From a gamma proteobacterium symbiont of Taylorina sp. (GTDB lineage Bacteria > Pseudomonadota > Gammaproteobacteria > GRL18), in assembly GCA_025655455.1 (NCBI GenBank), contig JAHXIV010000065.1:1-56139 (forward strand): a DNA stretch of 56,139 bases, in the 5' to 3' direction. The notes beneath the pieces were generated by a model. That model was not told the DNA's origin, ran no database searches, and saw only the letters and a program-made list of their open reading frames with translations. This document shows, piece by piece, positions 36,516 through 46,039 of this stretch. The position numbers and the translations under genes were made by a program. Position 1 is the stretch's first letter; each line of letters starts with the position of its first letter.

Positions 36516-37919
36516 ATGAAACAAAAGGAATTTACCTTGAGCCAAACAGATTTTTCTACCCTGAACCTGCATCCGGCATTATTGAAGAACCTTTCCAGCC
36601 TTGATTATAAGGTGATGACACCCATTCAAAGCCAGAGTTTACCCTCTATTTTAGAAGGTAAAGATGTGATTGCCCAGGGGCAAACAGGTTCTGGAAAAAC
36701 AGCTGCATTTGGTCTGGGTTTACTACAAAAGCTCAATGTGAAATGGTTCAGGATTCAGTCATTAATACTTTGTCCTACTCGTGAACTGGCTGATCAGGTG
36801 GCTAAAGAAATTCGTCGTCTGGGTCGCTCTATTCATAATATTAAAGTACTGATTCTCTGTGGGGGAATGCCTCTGGGGCCTCAGATAGGTTCATTGGAAC
36901 ATGGTGCGCATATTATTGTCGGCACGCCGGGACGTATAGAAGATCATCTGGCGAAGGGGACGCTCAAACTGGATAATGTTAATCTTCTGATATTGGATGA
37001 AGCTGATCGGATGCTGGAAATGGGATTTCAGTCAGCTCTGGATGCGATTATTGATCAAATCCCTAAAAAACGGCAAACTCTGATGTTTAGTGCTACCTTT
37101 CCCAAATCAATTCAATCGATTGCACAACAGATTATGCGGCAGCCTGAAATCATTGAAGTGGCTTCACAGCATGATAATTCCACTATCCAACAACATTTAT
37201 TTAAAGCCAATGATAATGCCCATCGTATGACAGTAATACGTCTGATATTACAGAACTATCACCCTGAATCCAGCGTTATTTTTTGTAATACAAAACTGGA
37301 AACACAGGAAGTGGCGGATAAATTAGCAGAACATGGGTTTAGTGTGCTGGCCTTGCATGGTGATCTTGAGCAAAGGGAGCGTGATCAAACACTGGTTCTT
37401 TTTTCCAATAAGAGTGTTTCCGTGTTAGTGGCAACCGATGTGGCCTCCCGGGGCCTGGATATCGACTCCTTAGATATGGTGATTAACTACCATATCGCCA
37501 GAGATATTGAAGTTCACACTCATCGTATTGGTCGAACCGGGAGGGCAGGGAGTAAGGGAATGGCCTGTACACTTTATACTGAAAAAGAGCAGTATAAACT
37601 GGCAAAACTGGAGGATTATCTGGGACATAGTATTACAGCCGAAGAGTTACCTTCCAGTAATGTACTGAGATTGCCTGTTGAAACCCCTCCCATGGCAACC
37701 TTGCAGATTGATGGTGGAAAAAAACAAAAACTCAGACCGGGTGATATTCTTGGTGCATTGACAGGGGAAAATGGCATTACCGGCAAACAGGTTGGTAAAA
37801 TCCAGATGTTTCCTAATAAAGCCTATGCCGCTGTGAGTAGGGATGTTGCACACTATGCCCTGAAAAAATTGGCTGAAGGCAAGTTAAAAGGTCGTTCATT
37901 CCGGGTGCGCAGACTCTAA
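36516..37919 (+). CDS. dbpA: DEAD-box RNA helicase, DbpA type
   Basis: A 467-residue protein with all helicase motifs: AQGQTGSGKTAAF, PTRELA, LDEADRMLEMGF, SATFPKS and HRIGRTGRAGSKG. A C-terminal DbpA RNA-binding domain (LRPGDILGALTGENGITGKQ) targets 23S rRNA hairpin 92 in E. coli, pointing to large-subunit assembly. I start at MKQKEF (36516). The open frame extends upstream into the neighbouring gene, but only this ATG leaves the family's usual length. Confidence 0.94.
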   Translation: MKQKEFTLSQTDFSTLNLHPALLKNLSSLDYKVMTPIQSQSLPSILEGKDVIAQGQTGSGKTAAFGLGLLQKLNVKWFRIQSLILCPTRELADQVAKEIRRLGRSIHNIKVLILCGGMPLGPQIGSLEHGAHIIVGTPGRIEDHLAKGTLKLDNVNLLILDEADRMLEMGFQSALDAIIDQIPKKRQTLMFSATFPKSIQSIAQQIMRQPEIIEVASQHDNSTIQQHLFKANDNAHRMTVIRLILQNYHPESSVIFCNTKLETQEVADKLAEHGFSVLALHGDLEQRERDQTLVLFSNKSVSVLVATDVASRGLDIDSLDMVINYHIARDIEVHTHRIGRTGRAGSKGMACTLYTEKEQYKLAKLEDYLGHSITAEELPSSNVLRLPVETPPMATLQIDGGKKQKLRPGDILGALTGENGITGKQVGKIQMFPNKAYAAVSRDVAHYALKKLAEGKLKGRSFRVRRL

Positions 37920-38016
37920 ATAACAGATGAATAGTGACTTTTTAGATTGAAAATTGAGTCTGAATTTCCTATACTTAAAAGTTATAATAAAATTTAATGT
38001 CAGGACTTTAGTGATA

Positions 38017-38742
38017 ATGAATATCAGTAATTATTTTAACCATGATAGTCATCAGATCAGTTTTACACGCCGCCAGGCCAGTGATTTTGCCAAAGCTGTT
38101 GCGGGTGACTTTAATCCCATTCATGATGAAGATGCAAAGCGGTTTTGTGTACCGGGTGACTTGCTGTTTGCTGTTTTTTTATCTCAATATGGTATCAGTC
38201 AGACAATGAAAGTTGAATTCACCGGCATGGTTGTTGATAGCGTGAACTTACTATTCCCGGAAAGTATCTCAGAATCTTTTACTATCAAGGGCGATAATGA
38301 TAAAAATTATATGGATGTTACTCTCTCTGGAGATCAAATCAGTGAAGCTGGATTCATTGCCGCTCTGACTGAAAAATATGTACAATTTTCTGGTCAGACA
38401 TTTCCTCAGATTCTGGTGCCATTGATGCAGCAGGAAAATGCAATGATCAATCCTTCACGCCCGCTTGTTATTTATAAAAATATGGAAATTTATCTGGATA
38501 ATGTCTCTGCTGACCATATGTCCGGAGAAAATATTGAACTGAAATTAAAAAATTCTCTTTTGCAGCGTAATGGTAAAAAAGGGGAAGTCAGACTTGAATT
38601 TACTATTTTATGTGATGGAAATGGAATCGGTCACGGTGCAAAAAATTTACTGCTGAGTGGTTTGAGAGATTACGATCAAGGCCAGTTAGATGAAGTGATT
38701 AACTCATATGCACAGAGGAAATCCAATTATCTTAGTCGATAA
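38017..38742 (+). CDS. DUF3581 family protein
   Basis: A 241-residue protein typical of gammaproteobacteria. The N-terminus reads FTRRQASDFAKAVAGDFNPI then HDEDAKRF, resembling the HDxD-type part of hot-dog dehydratases. Function is unknown. I prefer the ATG at 38017 to the one 63 bp upstream because the longer version adds an unconserved-looking hydrophobic tail. It lies 9 bp before the hydrolase gene and probably shares its transcript. Confidence 0.82.
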   Translation: MNISNYFNHDSHQISFTRRQASDFAKAVAGDFNPIHDEDAKRFCVPGDLLFAVFLSQYGISQTMKVEFTGMVVDSVNLLFPESISESFTIKGDNDKNYMDVTLSGDQISEAGFIAALTEKYVQFSGQTFPQILVPLMQQENAMINPSRPLVIYKNMEIYLDNVSADHMSGENIELKLKNSLLQRNGKKGEVRLEFTILCDGNGIGHGAKNLLLSGLRDYDQGQLDEVINSYAQRKSNYLSR

Positions 38743-38751
38743 GCTTTATCT

Positions 38752-39624
38752 ATGGAACTAAATGCCACGCAATATGGTGATATCAAAAATAATAATCAGC
38801 CGGCAATTCTTATTTTGCATGGTCTGTTCGGTAGTCACCGAAACTGGCACCCCATTGCAAAAAAACTATCTGAAAAACACCGGGTTTATGCACTGGATTT
38901 GCGAAATCACGGTCAGTCCCCTCATACAGAACGCATGGATTACCCACTTATGGCTCAGGATGTAATCGATTTTATAGCCCTGTATTCCCTGTCCTGTGTT
39001 AATATCATTGCCCATAGCATGGGTGGTAAATCGGCACTCTGGTTAGCTTTAAAGCGACCTGAGTTAATTGAAAAACTGATCATTGTCGATATTGCACCAG
39101 TTTCTTACAGCCATGAATTTGATGCAGTATTACAGGGTTTTAAGTCGATTCCACTCTTATCAAACATAAACTCGCCCGCTGCCTTATTTGCAGATAAATA
39201 TGTTTGCAAAACAACAGAGGACAAGTTTATTGGCCAAGTGTTCTCACCAGTCCAATCCCGCAAAGAAGCAGATGAAATTTTATCCAAATCTATAAAACAA
39301 GCATCTTTGCGACAGTTTTTATTGCAAAATCTACAATATAAAAAAGGAAGGTTCCAGTGGCGTTTAAATCTTGAGGCCATCAGTCGGTCGATTCCGCTTA
39401 TTACCGGTTTTCCTGACACCGCAGAAATAGCACCTTATTCCAAAAGAGTGTTATTTATCGGTGGTGGGCAGTCTGATTATTTAAATAAAGCCAATCAAAA
39501 GCTGACCAGACAATTATTTCCACTGGCATCATTTTCCATGATAAAATCAGCAGGGCACTGGCTTCACTCAGAACAGCCGGAGATATTTATGGCATTGATA
39601 GAACCTTATTTGAGCGGAAAATGA
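38752..39624 (+). CDS. ybfF: Alpha/beta hydrolase, YbfF-like esterase
   Basis: A 290-residue hydrolase. The oxyanion region ILHGLFGSHRNWH, the nucleophile elbow IAHSMGG (Ser near residue 89), the acid region and the final SAGHWLHSEQPE with the catalytic His make a full triad. YbfF of E. coli cleaves acyl-CoA and other short esters. It is about 35 residues longer than the E. coli protein. The stop overlaps the next start by 4 bp. Confidence 0.88.
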   Translation: MELNATQYGDIKNNNQPAILILHGLFGSHRNWHPIAKKLSEKHRVYALDLRNHGQSPHTERMDYPLMAQDVIDFIALYSLSCVNIIAHSMGGKSALWLALKRPELIEKLIIVDIAPVSYSHEFDAVLQGFKSIPLLSNINSPAALFADKYVCKTTEDKFIGQVFSPVQSRKEADEILSKSIKQASLRQFLLQNLQYKKGRFQWRLNLEAISRSIPLITGFPDTAEIAPYSKRVLFIGGGQSDYLNKANQKLTRQLFPLASFSMIKSAGHWLHSEQPEIFMALIEPYLSGK

Positions 39625-39893
39625 AACCTGATAGGACAAACGCCATGCAGCAATTAATTGCACAGGTTCGAACGAATATGCCTTTTGATAGTTATGAAGC
39701 TAATCTTTGTACCGGGCAATGTAATGGCTGTGCAAAAAAATTACTGGACTATCTGGATGCTGAGTTAGAAGATTGGGAATATCGCCTGAAAGATGGAGAC
39801 TCACCTGATTTTGGTGAAATTAATCGTATTGCCAAAACCAGTCATAAAATTTATCGGGTGTTACAAAAATATGAGCTGATTGATGAAAATTGA
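39621..39893 (+). CDS. Small Cys-rich conserved protein
   Basis: A 90-residue protein, or 82 if the ATG at 39645 is used. It has a Cys-x3-Cys-x2-Cys cluster (LCTGQCNGCAKKLLDYL) that could bind a metal, then a helical region. I do not recognise a named family. Overlap with the hydrolase gene (ATGA) indicates coupled translation. Confidence 0.75.
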   Translation: MKPDRTNAMQQLIAQVRTNMPFDSYEANLCTGQCNGCAKKLLDYLDAELEDWEYRLKDGDSPDFGEINRIAKTSHKIYRVLQKYELIDEN

Positions 39894-39937
39894 ACTGCCC
39901 ATAAAATCCGGGATCGGAGTCACAACAGGAGAACAAT

Positions 39938-40141
39938 ATGAGTACTGATACAATCAATCTGTCTATTTCAGGCATGACCTGTAATCATTGCGTGGCCAGT
40001 GCAAAAAAAGCATTGCAGGCTGTTGCCGGTGTGGAAGGTGTCATAGTCAGTCTGGAACCCGGCGGTGCAGTGATTACGGGTTCAGCTGATAAAGCCAGCC
40101 TGATTGCTGCCATTAATGATGCTGGTTATAAAGCGGAATAA
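39938..40141 (+). CDS. CopZ-like heavy-metal-binding protein (HMA domain)
   Basis: A 67-residue single HMA domain with SGMTCNHCVASAKKAL, the CxxC site that carries Cu(I) or a similar ion, and the usual beta-alpha-beta fold. A strong aggaga ribosome site precedes it. No P-type ATPase is nearby, so it is a free chaperone. Confidence 0.9.
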   Translation: MSTDTINLSISGMTCNHCVASAKKALQAVAGVEGVIVSLEPGGAVITGSADKASLIAAINDAGYKAE

Positions 40142-40245
40142 GATTAGAATTCATCATGTAGAAAAGATTTTGTGTGATTATCTTTAAATAAAATCATCCA
40201 TATAAGGGTTTCAATACTTTTAGGTGTTCTTATTTTTTTTATTGG

Positions 40246-40446
40246 TTAAAAAATATCACAATTAACAAATTGAGCAGTTGCCACATGAATAGCATCAGGA
40301 AGCTTTAAATTAAAATTGGCTCGATTAGAAGTTGAGTGTATATAAATATCTTGTGTGGTAGAAACTAATGTCACTAATTCAGGATCATTTTGTATTTTTT
40401 TATACTCAATAATGATATTAATTTTTTCTTTTTTAAATGCAGTCAC
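40246..40446 (-). pseudogene. PIN-domain (VapC-like) C-terminal fragment
   Basis: The last part reads LKLPDAIHVATAQFVNCDIF, the D-x-x-x-A-x-A helix of PIN ribonucleases, up to a stop. The N-terminal half with the first acidic residues is missing, and the end after CDIF is short by the usual TND motif. No antitoxin is adjacent, so it is a remnant. Confidence 0.6.
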
Positions 40447-40580
40447 TCATAGGTAGGTACTTAAGGAGAAAAGTTAAAAAAATTATTCAAACCAACATAA
40501 AATTTTTAAAAGCTAATTTTAGACAAATAAACATGAAAAAATTAACTCACTGAGTTTTGCTGACAAAACAGTACAAATGG

Positions 40581-40608
40581 TTGCAATTTAACGCATAATG
40601 AATATAAT
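40581..40608 (+). promoter_or_regulatory. Promoter of the tRNA-Gly/tRNA-Leu unit
   Basis: TTGCAA (40581-40586), 16 bp, TATAAT (40603-40608), followed by a GC-rich ACGC discriminator as in stringently controlled stable-RNA promoters. The 100-bp leader contains AATCC...GGATT and a TTCGA-like stretch that could be a decayed tRNA. Confidence 0.6.
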
Positions 40609-40711
40609 ACGCACAGTCATTTACGTGACGCAACAAGAGGTTGGTTTACAAATCCGTAGACCTCGTTTCGACTCTGGATTCAGTCTCTATGTTTTAAGTT
40701 ACATTATTGTT

Positions 40712-40787
<76 letters not shown>

Positions 40788-40800
40788 AACACACCTGTTA

Positions 40801-40887
40801 GCCCAGGTGGCGAAATTGGTAGACGCAAGGGACTTAAAATCCCTCGGTGGCAACACCGTGCCGGTTCGATTCCGGCTCTGGGCACCA
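40801..40887 (+). tRNA. tRNA-Leu (TAA)
   Basis: An 87-nt class II tRNA: acceptor GCCCAGG pairs with TCTGGGC, the anticodon loop CTTAAAA gives UAA, it has a long variable arm, the T-loop is GTTCGAT, and CCA is encoded. The integrase gene begins 140 bp downstream, so its 3' end is the likely attachment site of the element that follows. Confidence 0.95.
40863..40887 (+). other. Probable left attachment site (tRNA-Leu 3' end)
   Basis: P4-type integrases usually recombine at the T-arm and acceptor of a tRNA, leaving the tRNA intact. Here the integrase starts just downstream of tRNA-Leu and reads away from it. No second copy of the tRNA 3' end was found up to 56139, so the right junction is probably outside the window. 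Confidence 0.45.
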
Positions 40888-41026
40888 TTATTTTTATCCA
40901 TATATCAGTTACTTATAACATAATTCCCCTTTATACTCTGTCACATTCTTTCACGTCCTATACTTTACTTTCACATTGTTTCATGCTTTAATTGGTATAC
41001 GCAAGGTAAACCGAGGGATTGTTATC

Positions 41027-42298
41027 ATGAAGCTAGATCAGATTGATATTGAAACAATTGAAATTCCTAAATATAAGCAGCGACAATATTTTAGTTCAGC
41101 CCGTTTTAGAGGCTTGCAACTGATTGTAAAAAATAATGGTCGTAAAGAGTGGCACTTTCGCTTTACTGGTAAAGATGGTAAGAGAAATTCTATCAAGCTG
41201 GGTGACTGGCCTGATATGGATGAAGACAAAGCTATCCTTGAAGCTGAGGAACAAAAGCATTTAGTCAAGAAGGGTGTTGATCCAGTTATAAATAATAAGA
41301 TCATACGCCAACAGAAAACTAAAGATGAATACCGAACAGGAATGGCTATATCTCCACAGTATCGGTTTAATGTGATAGCAGGTGACTTCCTGAATCATAA
41401 AGAGGTTACTGTTAAGCCTGCCACTGTAAAAAAATATCGTTCAGCACTCAATGTTCATCTATTACCTGAAATTGGTGGGTCTGATATCCGATTCTTAGAT
41501 ATGCCAGCCTATGAAAGATTAATTTCTACAATAGCAAAAAATTCTAAATCAGCAGCACAAAATTGCCATAGTACAACAAGGGCTTTATTTTCTTTTGCAG
41601 TTGAAAATGAGTTGATAATAGCTAATCCACTCATGGGTAAAAAATCTCTAGTAAAAAGAATAAAAGTCCAACCTAATAAAGATTTCCTTTCCCCTGCACA
41701 ATTACATAATTTTTTAAATGAACTTAATGATCAGCCATTATCAGAAGATGCTAAAAAAGCACTCATGATTCAAATTTATACTGGTCTTAGAATAGGTGAA
41801 ATACTTGCTATTGAATGGGACAAGATAGATTTTCGTTCCAGAAAAATAATCCATGATGATTCTAAAACAGGTGAGATTTACACCATAATGTCTGATGCTG
41901 TACGTAGGATTCTTCTTGAGTGGAAACGTGATACCTCAGAACGCAATTGTAACCGAGTATTTAAAGATAAATTAGATACACAGCAGATTGTTGATGAAAT
42001 GAGAAAAATAAAAGCCTGGTTACCCTTTGGCAGTCATGCGCTTAGAAAAACAGTCAGAACATACCTTCAAGAACTGGGTTGCCCTCATGAAATCAGAAAA
42101 ATAATAACTAATCATTCTTTACCCTCTGGAATTGATGCACATTATGAGTTTTCTGATCAGGATGAAGCACAATTACACTGGCTTACACTATGGGCTGAAA
42201 AACTTGAACAGGTAAAAGAATCAGCAACGGCATTACATAAAGGAATTGATGTTGCAGAAGATGATCCATTATTAGCTGAATTTGGAGATTTACTATGA
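41027..42298 (+). CDS. int: Tyrosine integrase, P4 type
   Basis: A 423-residue recombinase. The N-terminal arm-binding domain (FRGLQLIVKNNGRKEWHFRF, SIKLGDWPDM) is followed by a SAM-like core-binding domain (about 110-210) and a catalytic domain. The catalytic domain has Arg in YTGLRIGEIL (near 257), HxxR in HALRKTVRTYL (near 336) and the Tyr in DAHYEFSDQ (near 372). I use the ATG at 41027 rather than 40976 because the upstream 17 residues are unconserved-looking. Its stop overlaps the next ATG by 4 bp. Confidence 0.93.
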   Translation: MKLDQIDIETIEIPKYKQRQYFSSARFRGLQLIVKNNGRKEWHFRFTGKDGKRNSIKLGDWPDMDEDKAILEAEEQKHLVKKGVDPVINNKIIRQQKTKDEYRTGMAISPQYRFNVIAGDFLNHKEVTVKPATVKKYRSALNVHLLPEIGGSDIRFLDMPAYERLISTIAKNSKSAAQNCHSTTRALFSFAVENELIIANPLMGKKSLVKRIKVQPNKDFLSPAQLHNFLNELNDQPLSEDAKKALMIQIYTGLRIGEILAIEWDKIDFRSRKIIHDDSKTGEIYTIMSDAVRRILLEWKRDTSERNCNRVFKDKLDTQQIVDEMRKIKAWLPFGSHALRKTVRTYLQELGCPHEIRKIITNHSLPSGIDAHYEFSDQDEAQLHWLTLWAEKLEQVKESATALHKGIDVAEDDPLLAEFGDLL

Positions 42299-42924
42299 AA
42301 CATATATTTAATTTTGACGGTAAACCTATTGAGGTTCAAGTTGATGAAGATGGAAATGTTTTGCCCAATCAAACGTGGGAGGTAGGAGACTCTTCTGGGA
42401 AAGTTCGTGTTATAAGTGAAGATGAACTTGATCTGATGGAATTAGAACAACAGTTTGGAGCAGATAAGGATGATCCAATATCTATTGCTTTTGCAAAAGG
42501 TAAGAAGGAAATAACTGATCAAAATAATATAGAAAAAGCCAAGTCAGCAATTGAACGCCTTGATAAAATGTCAGCCTATGAACGTAAAATAAATAAGCCA
42601 AAAGTAAGCGGTGAAAAAGGTGGTAAAAAGAAAAAAGGTCACAAGATATGGCATGTTAGAGCAATGATAGTAATAATAAAATATTTAAATAAAGAACCAG
42701 CTGAAAGAACAGCCAAATATATAGTAGAGGCTATGAATGATAGATTTAATGAAGAGAAAGAGATTGAGGAGGTTGTTGAACGGATTAAAGTAGAAGGTAA
42801 TGATTTAGTAAATATTAAATTTATTAATATGGGTACCTATTTTGTCTTAGAAAATGGAAAAAAAGAAAAGATTATTGATAATAACTTTATAAATAATACG
42901 CTTAAAAATCACTTCAAAAAATAA
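42295..42924 (+). CDS. Unknown protein coupled to the integrase
   Basis: A 209-residue charged, soluble protein. The centre is Lys/Gly-rich (KVSGEKGGKKKKGHKIWHVR, about 101-120) and the C-terminal half is helical. No family recognised. Translation is coupled to the integrase by an ATGA overlap, which suggests a role in integration, excision or immunity. Confidence 0.75.
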   Translation: MKHIFNFDGKPIEVQVDEDGNVLPNQTWEVGDSSGKVRVISEDELDLMELEQQFGADKDDPISIAFAKGKKEITDQNNIEKAKSAIERLDKMSAYERKINKPKVSGEKGGKKKKGHKIWHVRAMIVIIKYLNKEPAERTAKYIVEAMNDRFNEEKEIEEVVERIKVEGNDLVNIKFINMGTYFVLENGKKEKIIDNNFINNTLKNHFKK

Positions 42925-42934
42925 ATTCAATCTT

Positions 42935-42965
42935 TGGTAAATTAAATAGCCCCTATTTTACCAAA
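42935..42965. promoter_or_regulatory. Inverted repeat upstream of the AlpA-like gene
   Basis: TTTGGTAAA and TTTACCAAA form a 9-bp inverted repeat about 50 bp before the regulator gene. A second fold-back, gtttcc...ggaaac, covers the ribosome site. This is a likely operator for the AlpA-like protein or for a helper-phage factor. Confidence 0.45.
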
Positions 42966-43013
42966 CCATACTTACACTGTTTCCAAGCTAATAAAACAAA
43001 GGAAACAGACAAA

Positions 43014-43292
43014 ATGACTATTCAGCACGCCGTTTATGATGCTGCTGATATCTGCAAACTTTTTGATTGCGGTATCAATGAAATCCCAAATTTAATTCAA
43101 ACTAAAACAATCCCCCAACCACTGCCAGGAAAACCACGTGGAAAACGCCGCTGGTCTAAACACGTGGTAAATAAAAAACTTGGTATTCAAACCCCCACAC
43201 CATTAACTGCTGTTGTTTCAACAGATGAAATTGAAAACATGGTGACACAGGTCTGCAAGAATGTGATGCGTCATGGTTTTTATAACGTATAG
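43014..43292 (+). CDS. AlpA/excisionase-like DNA-binding protein
   Basis: A 92-residue protein with a winged-helix MerR/AlpA pattern: VYDAADICKLFDCGINEIPN then the basic wing PLPGKPRGKRRWSKHVVNKK. AlpA-type proteins activate excision in P4-like elements. It has its own ribosome site and a terminator behind it, so it is a separate unit at the head of the replication genes. Confidence 0.7.
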   Translation: MTIQHAVYDAADICKLFDCGINEIPNLIQTKTIPQPLPGKPRGKRRWSKHVVNKKLGIQTPTPLTAVVSTDEIENMVTQVCKNVMRHGFYNV

Positions 43293-43302
43293 GCACAAAA
43301 AA

Positions 43303-43324
43303 AGCCAGCTAGAACTGGCTCTTT
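43303..43324. terminator. Hairpin terminator after the AlpA-like gene
   Basis: AGCCAG (43303-43308) pairs with CTGGCT (43315-43320). Seven A precede it and CTTT follows, so it should act best on the minus strand and partly on the plus strand. Confidence 0.55.
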
Positions 43325-43355
43325 AGGTGAAACAAATTTGAGGGTTAATCATACC

Positions 43356-43454
43356 ATGAATCAAGAATTTATAGAAACAGTCTACTTAGATGGACGGCTG
43401 ATAGAAATCATTTTAATTGATTATGAAAATAATACTTTTAAATGCAAAATATGA
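43356..43454 (+). CDS. Possible 32-residue small protein
   Basis: The frame encodes FIETVYLDGRLIEIILIDYE and ends CKI, with gaggg about 18 bp before the ATG. It fills the gap between the terminator and the primase gene. Only composition and position support it. Confidence 0.35.
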   Translation: MNQEFIETVYLDGRLIEIILIDYENNTFKCKI

Positions 43455-43463
43455 GGCTGAAAA

Positions 43464-44459
43464 ATGAACAATATCACCTTAAATAATCTGCAAGAAATGT
43501 TGTCGTTTACTTCTTCAGATGTTCCCCGTGAAGATTGGTTCCCAGTTTTAGATGCTGCTAAAAATGAATTCGGTGAATCAGCACGATCTATTTTAGAGAA
43601 TTGGTCTAAACAAGGAATTAACTATTCTCAGTCTGGATTCAATTCAACATGGAAATCATGTGGCACCGGTAAATTTACGATCGGTACGATTATTTATCAG
43701 GCTAAGAAAAATGGATACAAATTCACCGGTTCTGTGTTATCACCAGAAGAAATTGCAAAATATGAGGCTGAACGACAAGCCAGACAAGTTGAAGCTGATA
43801 AGAAACAAGCCTGGAAAAAGCATTTTAATAAGAAAAATATTAATCAACTTCTATCACAACTTCAGCAGTCAAATGATTCAATGGCTAGATATTTTAATAA
43901 TCGTGGTCTGGGATTATTTAAAACACCTGATTCAATCATGCATCACCCTTCTGTAGATTATTGGAAGGATGGGGTGTTGGTCGCTTCTACTCCAACAATA
44001 TGCAGTCCGATAACCGATCTTAATAATAATATTGAGTCCATTCATAAAATTCATATCACAGAAGATGGTCATAAGTTTGATCCAGATTCAAAAAGGATTA
44101 TGAGTCCAATTAATACTATTTCTGGAAGTGCAGTTAAATTTGATTTTCCTACCAATATTTTACATTTAGCTGAAGGAATTGAGACAAGCCTAGCTGTATG
44201 GCTTGCCGTACAACAACCCGTTTGGTCTTGTTTATCCTCTGGCAATCTTGAAAAGGTCATTATTCCTGAATCAGTGGAAGTAGTAAAAATTTGGGCTGAT
44301 AAGGATCGTAGTGGTGCAGGTGAAAAATCAGCAAATATTCTGGCTCAGAGATTAATTAATAAAGGTCATGAAGTGCATATCCTTTTGCCTAAACAACCTA
44401 TTCCAGATAATCAAAAATCAATTGATTGGTGTGACATATACCAAATAGAGAATAGATAA
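43464..44459 (+). CDS. Phage-type primase with PriCT_2 and Toprim domains
   Basis: A 331-residue protein. The N-terminal PriCT_2 domain (about 15-90) reads WFPVLDAAKNEFGESARSIL ... FNSTWKSCGTGKFTIGTIIY. The Toprim domain at about 225-320 has its acidic Glu in LAEGIETSLAVWLA and the DxD in VKIWADKDRSGAGEKSA, so the catalytic metal site is complete. It lacks a zinc finger. It overlaps the DUF3631 gene by one base, the usual two-part primase/NTPase layout in such elements. Confidence 0.88.
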   Translation: MNNITLNNLQEMLSFTSSDVPREDWFPVLDAAKNEFGESARSILENWSKQGINYSQSGFNSTWKSCGTGKFTIGTIIYQAKKNGYKFTGSVLSPEEIAKYEAERQARQVEADKKQAWKKHFNKKNINQLLSQLQQSNDSMARYFNNRGLGLFKTPDSIMHHPSVDYWKDGVLVASTPTICSPITDLNNNIESIHKIHITEDGHKFDPDSKRIMSPINTISGSAVKFDFPTNILHLAEGIETSLAVWLAVQQPVWSCLSSGNLEKVIIPESVEVVKIWADKDRSGAGEKSANILAQRLINKGHEVHILLPKQPIPDNQKSIDWCDIYQIENR

Positions 44460-46039
44460 TGCCAGACAATATGAAAGTTCAAGCTGATAACTCCAAACCA
44501 GAAGAAGTAAAAGAAACCCCAGAGAAATCAATACAAGGATTGGCTGAATTATCACCGATTGAGTATGAGTCTGTCAGAAAAGATAAAGCTAAAGAATTAG
44601 GCTTTCGTCCTAATGAATTGGATAAGTTTGTAAATGATGCCCGTCCAGAGATTGAAGATGATAATTCAATAGGTGGTCGTGAGGTTGCTTTTAATGATTG
44701 CAAAATGTTCGATGGTGAAGTTATTGGTTGTGAAGTTTTAGATGAAACTCTCAATCATATTACTAGGCACATGCATATTAATTTACATGATGCCGTTATA
44801 AGTGTCTTGTGGTCAGCTCATACTCATATCTACAGTAAATTTAACCATACTCCCCGATTAATTATTTCAGCACCAGAGCCAGAATGTGGAAAAACTGTAT
44901 TGTTATTTCACATGGTTGGTAATTTTTCAAATAAGGTGCTGCCTACTGATAATTTAAGTCCAGCGGTATTCTTTCGATTGGCAGAGAAATATGAACCTAC
45001 ATTTTTAATTGATGAAGGTGATGTATTTATTAATCAAGATTCTGACTTAATTGCAGGTTTCAATAATGGTTTTGAACCTCATGGCGGCGTTTATCGCTGT
45101 GTTGGTGATGATCACGAAGTAAGAAAGTTTCCAACTTTTGCACCACTGGCATTAGCTGGTATTCAATTGGAAAAAAAATTACCACCAGCTACCAGAAGTC
45201 GAGCTTTCATTATTCATCTTGAAAGGGTTGGTGATGAAATTAATGATAATGACTCATGGGATAAGGATATTCATAGAAATGGATTACTTAATACTAGAAA
45301 AAAGTTAGCCAGATGGATGCATGATAATTCCAGATCCATTGCCACACTAAAACCTGCATTATCCAAGGGGTTAAAAAATCGTAGCAAGGATAAATGGACA
45401 CCTCTTTTTTCTATTGCTCAAATTGCCGGTGGTGAATGGCCTGCTAAAGTTTTAGATGCTTATAATAATTCAATCCATGCTCATGAGCCTACAAAATCAG
45501 AACAATTTTTAATTGATATTAAATCAGTGATGCCAGTAACTGGTGATATTCACACAGAAATATTAATTGAAAGATTGTGCGATATGGAAGACTCAAAATA
45601 TAAGACGTATAACTTCAAAGCACTTGAACATGATAAGAAGAAAATACAATCCATTCAAATCTCTAAAATTTTAAGCAAGTACAAAATTAAGCCTAAAAAT
45701 GTAACTGTGCTTGGAAGTCAAAAAAAGGGCTATAGCAGTGATGCATTGCAAAAGGTTTTTAATCGTTACATTCCTAAGCAATCCGTCCAATATGAAGAAA
45801 ATAATAATACTTCCCCTAATATGGAGTATTTACCCGTCCAGCCGTCCGATTTCAACGATAGCAACGGTTACAGCGATATTTTGCCCGTCCACACTGAAAT
45901 CAATAGGACGGACAAAAACAGCCTAGAAGTCAAGCTTAGTAAAGAATCGGACGGCTGGACGGGTAAAACCTCTGTGTCTGAGGATTATTATAAAAATGTG
46001 ACTCCTAATCCTGATAATGAATATAAAGAGGTGATCTGA
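44459..46039 (+). CDS. DUF3631 NTPase/helicase-like replication protein
   Basis: A 526-residue protein. Walker A SAPEPECGKTVLLFHM is near 140-155 and Walker B FLIDEGDVF near 182-190. The arginine-finger region PPATRSRAFIIHLERV and the C-terminal DUF3631 domain (DMEDSKYKTYNFKALEHDKK, ISKILSKYKIKPKNV) follow. These NTPases replace the helicase part of P4-alpha-type primases. The last ~100 residues are disordered and Asn/Ser-rich. Confidence 0.85.
   Translation: MPDNMKVQADNSKPEEVKETPEKSIQGLAELSPIEYESVRKDKAKELGFRPNELDKFVNDARPEIEDDNSIGGREVAFNDCKMFDGEVIGCEVLDETLNHITRHMHINLHDAVISVLWSAHTHIYSKFNHTPRLIISAPEPECGKTVLLFHMVGNFSNKVLPTDNLSPAVFFRLAEKYEPTFLIDEGDVFINQDSDLIAGFNNGFEPHGGVYRCVGDDHEVRKFPTFAPLALAGIQLEKKLPPATRSRAFIIHLERVGDEINDNDSWDKDIHRNGLLNTRKKLARWMHDNSRSIATLKPALSKGLKNRSKDKWTPLFSIAQIAGGEWPAKVLDAYNNSIHAHEPTKSEQFLIDIKSVMPVTGDIHTEILIERLCDMEDSKYKTYNFKALEHDKKKIQSIQISKILSKYKIKPKNVTVLGSQKKGYSSDALQKVFNRYIPKQSVQYEENNNTSPNMEYLPVQPSDFNDSNGYSDILPVHTEINRTDKNSLEVKLSKESDGWTGKTSVSEDYYKNVTPNPDNEYKEVI

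Noticed and set aside
40631..40700. A decayed tRNA upstream of tRNA-Gly
   Set aside because: AATCC...GGATT and a TTCGA word are present, but no cloverleaf can be drawn.
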